Part shown: in pieces, positions 57,444 through 64,000 of the stretch | Position numbering within the stretch: position 1 is the stretch's first letter | Layout: every line of letters starts with the position of its first letter | NCBI GenBank assembly: GCA_023213395.1 | Contig: CM041465.1 | Location: forward strand, 1,054,001 to 1,118,000 | Reading direction: 5' to 3' | From: Cycas panzhihuaensis | Taxonomy: Eukaryota; Cycadophyta | Length of the DNA stretch: 64,000 nucleotides | Program-made: the position numbers and the translations under genes | Notes under the pieces: generated by a model | Databases searched by the model: none | What the model saw: only the letters and a program-made list of their open reading frames with translations | What the model was told of the DNA's origin: nothing

Positions 57444-57455
57444 TGGTATTAGAGC
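57444..57455 (+). other. primer binding site, tRNA-iMet type
   Basis: TGGTATTAGAGC starts two bases after the 5' LTR. It differs from the standard TGGTATCAGAGC by one C-to-T change. Confidence 0.85.
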
Positions 57456-58884
57456 CCAAGTTAGGTCTCGTTCTGTCAGAACAAGGATAGATAGACGGAG
57501 TAAGCGAGACTCAAGCATTGAGGGTGAGTTGGACCCTTATGATAAAAATGTGGAAGTCTACTAAGAGGAAGGTAGCATAGATGGAAAAGCAACTAGAATA
57601 TGGGTGAATGGATCACTCAGCGAAGGGTGTAGCACTTAGTGGGCCAGGTGCAAGTACTAGAGATTGATGTGTTAGACCTCCATGCACAGTTAGGTGGAAG
57701 TGTGAGGGCCAAAGTCAGGATGGACAAGGATAATACTTTTGATGTGGATCATGGTTATCGGTGTAGCCACACTTAACGAATTTAGCCAGAACTCAAAGGA
57801 GAACAATAATGAGATACTTCAGGGGAAGTGCCTAGCTTTGGCGGAGGACCAAAGCGAAGGAACAGTGGTGATCTGAGCCATCGGTTCCACAAGTTCTTGG
57901 TATCTAGTAGTGCCTAGTCTATTTGTATGGGCGAGTAGGGCTGGGGCCAAAGCTAAGTACGGTGTTGGACAAGGGACTAGTCTGGACATCAAGGCTACAA
58001 GATCCGAATGAGGGATCCTAGCGAGGTAACGAGGGAGGCAACCTAGATAGGATTGTGCCAGGAAGAGATGGTGTTAGTGGGGACTCATCTCAACAAGGAG
58101 TAGTGGAGTCAGAACTTTAGGTGCTCGAGGCAGGGTGGAAGCATCTGGGATGCGGAAACTTTACCACCAGTTCTCAGGAGGAGGGCTGGACTAGTTCTTA
58201 GCAAGAGGACTTGGATGATCCCAAGTGACGCAACAGGAGTGAGGGAGTTGATGGCTGGGCCATGATGTTTTGTGTGCAGAAGTGTTGAGGGAGGCAGCAC
58301 ACCATGTAGAGTGCCGACGGGAGGCAACATGTCATTCTTGTATGCAAGGGATGTCGCTAGTGTGTACAAATGCGCCGACGGGAGGCAGTGCACAAGATGG
58401 GGGTGAGGTGTATCAACTGCCATAGGCCAGGAGGAGATGGAGTTGAGGAGGACTTCTCTCATGAAGGATCACTAGAGACAAACTTCTGGTGTTCAAGATA
58501 GGGTAGAAGCATTGGGGATGCAGAAACTTTGTCGCCAATTCTCAGGAGGAGGGCTAAACCAGTTCTTAGGAGGAGGGCTGGATGTTCCCAAGTGATGTAG
58601 CAGGAGTGAGGGAGTTGATGGATGGGCTATGACTTTCTGTGTGTAGAACCATTGATTGAGGCAGCACACCATATAGAGCGCCGACAAAGGAAACATGCAG
58701 TTCTTGGGTGTAGAGGATGTCACCATTGTATGCAAGCAAGCGGGAGGCAGTGCATGAGATGGGGAACAGGTGTATCAATTTTTAGTTCTAAGAGGCAGGG
58801 TTGGAGCTTCTCTCTCTGTCTTGAGGGCAAGGCAGAGTAGGGCGTTGGCTCGGGCCACACCATCACTGAGGGCGTCGCTGACTT
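57456..58884 (+). other. interior of the non-autonomous element, no coding domain
   Basis: No retrotransposon protein motif is seen in any frame. Two segments, about 58136-58400 and 58500-58750, repeat each other around GATGCGGAAACTTTACCACC-like and CAGGAGGAGGGCTGGA sequences. A segment near 58026-58095 (GAGGCAACCTAGATAGG, GACTCATCTCAAC) resembles part of the LTR near 56752-56815. Short minus-strand ORFs (58109-58462, 58493-58735) are open by composition only. Confidence 0.7.
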
Positions 58885-58899
58885 GAGGTGGGGGAGTAT
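58885..58899 (+). other. polypurine tract of the non-autonomous element
   Basis: GAGGTGGGGGAGTAT immediately precedes the 3' LTR start TGTAGTGGG. Confidence 0.85.
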
Positions 58900-59932
58900 T
58901 GTAGTGGGTTGAAGATGCCTGCGCCACTTCAAAATGGACCGTGGAGTGTTTTGTATGGATTATTGCCAAAAAGAGTTGTTACTTTCGAATTGTTGCGAAC
59001 TTATAGACGGATCTGATTATTGCTACAAATGATTGCAAATGGAAGGGTGTCCCAAAGCGATTGAACCCTGATGTTGACAACGGTTGGTTGGCACAGGGCC
59101 ATTGTTGGTGAGTTATAGAGGGACTAATCAACCAAGGGTGATGACAAAGGATGGCAAACGATGGTAAGTGATGGTGCTTAGACTTGGTGCCAACAACGGT
59201 GGGTTGGTATGGAGTCTTCGTGAGGGAACCTGGCAAGGGTGCCTGGGGAGGCAACCTAGATAGGGTGCCAGGACGTGATGGTGTCAGGGGTGACTCATCT
59301 CAAATGAGCACTAGGGACAGATTCCTAGTGTTTGATATGGGTGAAGTAAAGGATGGTCATCTAAGAGTCAATCGAGACTCTTAGACGGTTTAGAGGCATC
59401 GTGAAGACCACTTGACACAGAACGAGGGTTGGAAGCGGATGTGATGTCACAGAATGAGGACTCGGGGAGAAGACATAGTGGCAAAGACTGAGGGCTAGGA
59501 GCAGACATAGTGTCAAGCTGCCAGTGTGGGCTTTTGGTTGAAGAGTTGTTATGGACTTGGGGGAGAGGCTATTCTTTGTATCAACTAAGCATGTTCGGTG
59601 GAGCCTGACTCAGTGTGTTGATGTTTGGCCAGGGGGCCTTTATCTATGTTGTAATTGTTGGGCCGTTAGCCTAATTACAATAATAGAAACACATTCTTTC
59701 CAAAATGATGGTGTTTGCTATGTCTCAATGTGGATGATTTGCTTTATGGCTGAATGGCATGTGTGTACAAAGAACTGATTGATGTTGTAATTGATTTCAG
59801 CTACATAACTTTGTGAAGAAAGCTAACTTAGTGCAGGTTAATGCATAGTCTGGGACTGCCGAAAAGCTTGGTCTCCTCAGGCAAGCTGAGTAAGAGTCGC
59901 CAGTGCCACATGTGTATCCTAGCCCTGTGAAA
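58900..59932 (+). repeat. 3' LTR of the non-autonomous element
   Basis: This 1,033-bp LTR is colinear with 56406-57441, with scattered differences. It is followed by the TCACA duplication. Confidence 0.9.
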
Positions 59933-61220
59933 TCACATGTATGGGACATTTTTCTCTCTGATGCTTATTTGTCTTGTTCCCTTCCACCTATTCAACTGGA
60001 GGTCCCAATCTCATTTTTCGTCCTCACCCCCTCCATGTTTGTCCCCCTATCTCATGTGTTTCCCTCTTGTTTAGGCGGTTTGGCTTCTCCCATTGTTGTT
60101 GATCAATCTAGTCTATATGGCCCTGCGTTGAGATGGTTGTGTCCCTCTAAGGACGATATGCTTTGCACTCATCCCACTTTTCCTAAGTGGGCACCAGATA
60201 GGCCGTTTACCACCTCTGGCCCAAAGACATGTCTCGTATCATTCCCCCTCCCAACCTAGGTTCTGGCGCTACTCTTTCACCCCTCGTCACATGTGTGGGA
60301 CATTTTTCTCTTCGATGGTTGTTTGTCTTGTTCCCTCCCACCTATTCTGCTAGAGGTCCCAATCTCATTTTTCGTCCTCACCCCTCCCATATTTGTCCCC
60401 CTGTCTCATGCATTTCCCTCTTGTTTGGGCGGTCTGGTTTCTCCCATTGTTACGGATCAATCTCATCTATATGGCCCTGTGTTAAGATGGTCGCGTCCCT
60501 CTAGGGGCCAGATGCTTTGCACGCATCCCCCTCTTCCTAAGTGGGCATCACACGGGCCGTTTACCAACTTTGACCCAAAGACACATCCCGTATCATTCCC
60601 CCTCCCAACCTAGGTTCTGGTGCTGCTCTTTCACTCCCTGTCACATGTGTGGGATATTTTCTCTCTGATGCTCATTTGTCTTGTTCCCTCTCACCTGTTC
60701 CAATGGAGGTCCCAATCTCATTTTTTATCCTCACACCTTCCATGTTTGTCCCCCTGTCTCATGTATTTCCCTCTTGTTTGGGCGGTCTAGCTTCTCCCAT
60801 TGTCCCTGATCAATCTCATCTATGGCCCTGCGTTGAGATGGTCGTGTCCCTCCGAGGGCAAGATGCTTTGCATGTATCCTGCTCTTCCTAAGTGGGCACC
60901 AGATGGGTCATTTACCATCTCTGATCGAAAGACACGTCTCGTATCATTCCCCCTCTCAACCCAGGTTGTAGCGGTGCTCTTTCACCCCCAGCACATATTT
61001 AGGATGCCTTTCCCCTCGATGCTCGTTTGTCTTGTTCCCTGACACCCTTTTTGATGGAAGTCATAATCATCTTATTTGTCTTCACCCCTTCCATGTTTGT
61101 CTCCCTCTCATGCGTTTCCCTCTTGTTTGGGCTATTGGTTTTTCCCATTGTTGCTGGTCAATTCTCCCCTTCGATGTTTCGTTGTCTATTTTCTTTCATT
61201 CGGTTAGGGGTGTGTGGTGG

Positions 61221-62830
61221 CCTCCCTTTCAGTGGTGTCCCTCTTAGGGTGGGGCAGATGCTTTGTTAGCATCTCATATTTCTCAAGTGGGCACGGGATG
61301 GGTCATTTACCATCTCCAACCCAAAGACACATCCTATATCAGTTAGCCTCGCAACCCATGGTGTCACAGTGCTCTTTCAACCCTGGCACATATTTGTGAC
61401 ACTTTTCTCTCTGATGTTTGTTTGTCTTCTTCCCTCATTCCCTTTCGATGAAAGTCCCTATTGCTTGTTCTTCTTCACCCACTTCCATGTTTGTCTACCC
61501 CTCGTGTGTTTCCCCCTTGTTTAGGCCATCTGTTAATTTTTTTCATTACTGTCATTCAATTCTCCCCTTCGATGTTTCAATTATCTTTTTTTTTTTTTTC
61601 TTTCTGTTTGGGGTGTGTGGCGACCTTCATTTCGGTCGGGCGTGAGATGGCCATGTCCCTCTTAGGGGGGGGGGATGCTTTGTTAGCATTTCACTTTTCT
61701 TAAATGGGCACAGGACGAGTCGTTTACCACCTCTAACCCAAAGACATGTCCCGTATCATTTAGCCTCTCAACCCATGGTGTCACGATGCTCTTTCACCCC
61801 CAGCACATATTTGGGACACTTTTCTCTCTCATGCTCGTTTATTTTCTTCCCTCCCACCCTTTTCGGCGAAAGTCCCAATCATCTTGTTTGTCTTCACCTG
61901 CTTCCATGTTTGTCTATCCCTCATGTGTTTCCCTCTTATTTGGGATATCAATTTCTTCCAGTGTTGTTGGTGAATTCTCCCCTTCAATGTTTCGATGGTC
62001 CCTTTGTTTTTCTTCTTTTGGTTAGGGGTGTGTGGCGGCCTTCCTTTCAGATGGGTGTGAGATGGTCGTGTCCCTCTTGGGGGTAGGGGAGATGCTTTGT
62101 TAGCATTTTGCTTTTCCTAAATGGGCACAGGACGGGCCGTTTACAACCTCTGACCCAAAGACACATCCTGTATCATTCACCCTCTCAACCCATGTTGTCA
62201 CGGTGCTCTTTCACCCTCGGCACATATCTGGGATGCTTTTCTCCCCGATGCTCATTTGTCTTGTTCCCTTACACCTTTTTCGATCGATGTCCCAATCTTG
62301 TTGTTCATTTTCACCCCTTCCATGTTTGTCTCCCTCTCATGTGTTTCCCTCTTATTTTAGTTGTTGGTCTTTTTTATTGTTGCTGGACAATTCTTCTCTT
62401 TGATGTGTTGATTGTCTGTTCTCCTTCTTTTGGTTGGGGTTGTGTTGCAGCCTCCCTTTCAGTGGGGTATGAGCTGTTTGTGTCCCTCTTGTGGGGGGAG
62501 ATGCTTTGTTAGCATTCCCCTTTTCTTAAGTGGGCATGTGACGGGCTGTTTACCACCTCTGATCTAAAGACACGTCCTGTATCATTCACCCTCTCAACCT
62601 AGGTTGTTGCAGTGCTCTTTCACTCACAGAACATATTTGGGATGTTTTTCTCCCCCATGCCAATTTGTGTTGTTCCCATCCCCTCCCCCCCACTTTTTTA
62701 ATGGAAGTCCCAATCTTCTTTCTCATCTTCACACCCTGTCTCATGTATTTCCCCTCTTGTTGTGGTGGCCCACTCTCTTTTCCATTGTTGCTGATCGATC
62801 TCCTATGTTTCAGCCTCTAATCGCTTTTGT
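61221..62830 (+). repeat. IGS array of about 415-bp repeats, unit 2
   Basis: Four copies are anchored at about 61233, 61648, 62059 and 62472, the same number as in unit 1. Confidence 0.88.
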
Positions 62831-63210
62831 TTGGTGTTTATTGGGATTTCGCTCACTTTTTCTCGAATTATTGTTCGATACCCTTGTTTATCCTAGGCTG
62901 CAGTTAGCTTTTACAAGGTGGTGATTCAAATTCTTATTGCTAGCGGTGAATTAGCTGTGGGCTCCCCTTAGTTTTTGGTTTGATTGGCATGCGGCTTCAT
63001 GTGTTCCCTTCAGTATAGTCTGTCTCTAAATTCTTATGTCATTTTTGTTGACAACATTATGAATTTTATCCCTGACTTCTCCACTTTTGATGTTTTGGTT
63101 GTCTTTCTTCATTCTCTCAGTTGGGGGTGTGGCAGCCTCCCTTTCTTCGTGGGCAGATTTTCTTGAGCGTCAGATGACTCGCTTCTCTTCGGTGGGGAAA
63201 GCATCAGCTC
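62831..63210. other. IGS spacer between arrays, unit 2
   Basis: Colinear with 38231-38630; nothing is recognised. Confidence 0.6.
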
Positions 63211-64000
63211 GTGGTAGGCAGTGATATTTCCTTTGGTGGGGGGCAGGGGCACCGTCGGTCCTGCACGGTGAGTAGACCCTTTTCTACGAGTCTTCTAGCC
63301 TAATTATGCATGAAACAGCTCCTGGTAGGTGGTGATTTTTCCTTATACTGGCAAGGAGAACTGTAGGCCCCACTTGGTGGACGAACCCTTATTCCGTGAA
63401 TCCTCTGTCTCAATTACGTGTGAAACATGGATGTTCCTTTGCACTTCATGTCAAGTTCCTCTGAGCATTGGCCTTGGGCCTTTGTTAAGTTAGTCGATGT
63501 GTTGGGCATTTTTGATCCATGCTGTAGTGCATGAGGTGGCACCTTCGATCAAAAGACGCGTCCCGTATTATTGACCTGACTCATGGCAGGTGGGGTGATT
63601 TATCAATTGGCCGGTAGGGGGAGCATTATCCCTACACGGCAGACAAACCCTTATTTGGTGATTCCTTTGGTTTAATAACATGTGAAATGTGGTTGTTCCT
63701 TTGTGCTTCATGTCGGGTCCTTCTGAGCATTGGCTGGGGATGGCAGGCAAACCCTTTCTGTGAAGTCCTCTAGCCCAATTATGTGTGAAATAGCTCCTAG
63801 CAGGCAGTGATTTTTCCTTATGCTGGCAAGGGGAACCGTACGCCCTGCTAAGTGGATAGACCCTTATTCCGCGAGTCCTCTAGCTCAATTACGTGCGAAA
63901 CATGGTCGTTCCTTTGCACTTCATGTCGGGTCCCTCTGAGCATTGGCCTTGGGTCTTTGTTAGGTTGGTCGATGTGTTACGCGTTTTCAGTCCATGTTGT
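63211..64000 (+). repeat. IGS array of about 475-bp repeats, unit 2 (cut by window end)
   Basis: First copies of the 475-bp family, with TGATTTATCAATTGGC at about 63595, run off the end of the window. Confidence 0.88.

Larger units (their letters stand above)
56406..59932 (+). mobile_element. non-autonomous LTR retrotransposon, 3.5 kb
   Basis: Two direct repeats (56406-57441 and 58900-59932) flank a 1,458-bp interior. TCACA at 56401-56405 and 59933-59937 is a perfect 5-bp target duplication; joining the flanks restores the 353-bp repeat. A tRNA-iMet-type primer site follows the left LTR, and a purine tract precedes the right one. No gag, protease, RT, RNase H or integrase motif was found, so it depends on another element. 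The size lies between classic TRIM and LARD elements. The family is not recognised. Confidence 0.9.
55891..61220 (+). repeat. IGS array of about 353-bp repeats, unit 2, split by LTR element
   Basis: Copies start at about 55893, 56249, 60132, 60487 and 60838. The second is interrupted at 56405 and resumes at 59933. Without the insertion the array has five copies, as in unit 1. Confidence 0.9.

Noticed and set aside
58109-58778. Minus-strand ORFs inside the non-autonomous LTR element
   Set aside because: No conserved retrotransposon motif. They overlap a self-duplicated segment, so similar peptides appear twice.

Overview
This is nuclear plant DNA. It holds parts of a decayed 45S ribosomal DNA (rDNA) array that three LTR retrotransposons have entered. 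The evidence for a plant is the 18S-5.8S-25S order, the plant-type 5.8S motif GAATTGCAGAATCC, Tork-like Copia and Tat-like Gypsy elements, and decay dominated by C-to-T/G-to-A changes. ITS1 of the second unit is about 680 bp, and the intergenic spacer (IGS) exceeds 12 kb with five tandem-repeat families. Both are long for an angiosperm and suggest a gymnosperm or another large-genome plant, but the species cannot be read from the sequence.

Layout. 1-919: end of an IGS made of 321-bp subrepeats. 920-23125: a 22.2-kb Tat-like Ty3/Gypsy element (LTRs 920-3688 and 20351-23125; 5-bp target duplication GGCAT/GGTAT) inserted in one subrepeat. Nested in its gag at 4505-9801 is a Tork-like Copia element with a perfect TGTCT duplication. 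23126-24397: rest of the subrepeats and a shortened 5'ETS. 24398-30190: rDNA unit 1 (18S, ITS1, 5.8S, ITS2, 25S). 30191-44933: IGS with repeats of about 55, 130, 50, 353, 415, 475 and 321 bp, then 5'ETS. 44934-51232: rDNA unit 2. 51233-64000: the second IGS, colinear with the first but carrying a 3.5-kb non-autonomous LTR retrotransposon (56406-59932; TCACA duplication).

Function. Nothing here looks able to make a working product. Both rRNA units carry changes in near-invariant rRNA positions, including the decoding region and the sarcin-ricin loop. The Copia polyprotein keeps one frame over 1,306 codons with no indel but has 14 in-frame stops. The Gypsy gag-pol has stops and frameshifts. The least ordinary content is in the Gypsy element between integrase and the 3' LTR: an antisense gene remnant resembling plant mobile domain (PMD) proteins, with a TATA box on the same strand, and a separate sense-strand archaeal-type RNase H downstream of integrase.

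LTR boundaries, target duplications and rRNA ends were read directly. Lineage names, the PMD assignment and organism class rest on motif recognition without database searches.
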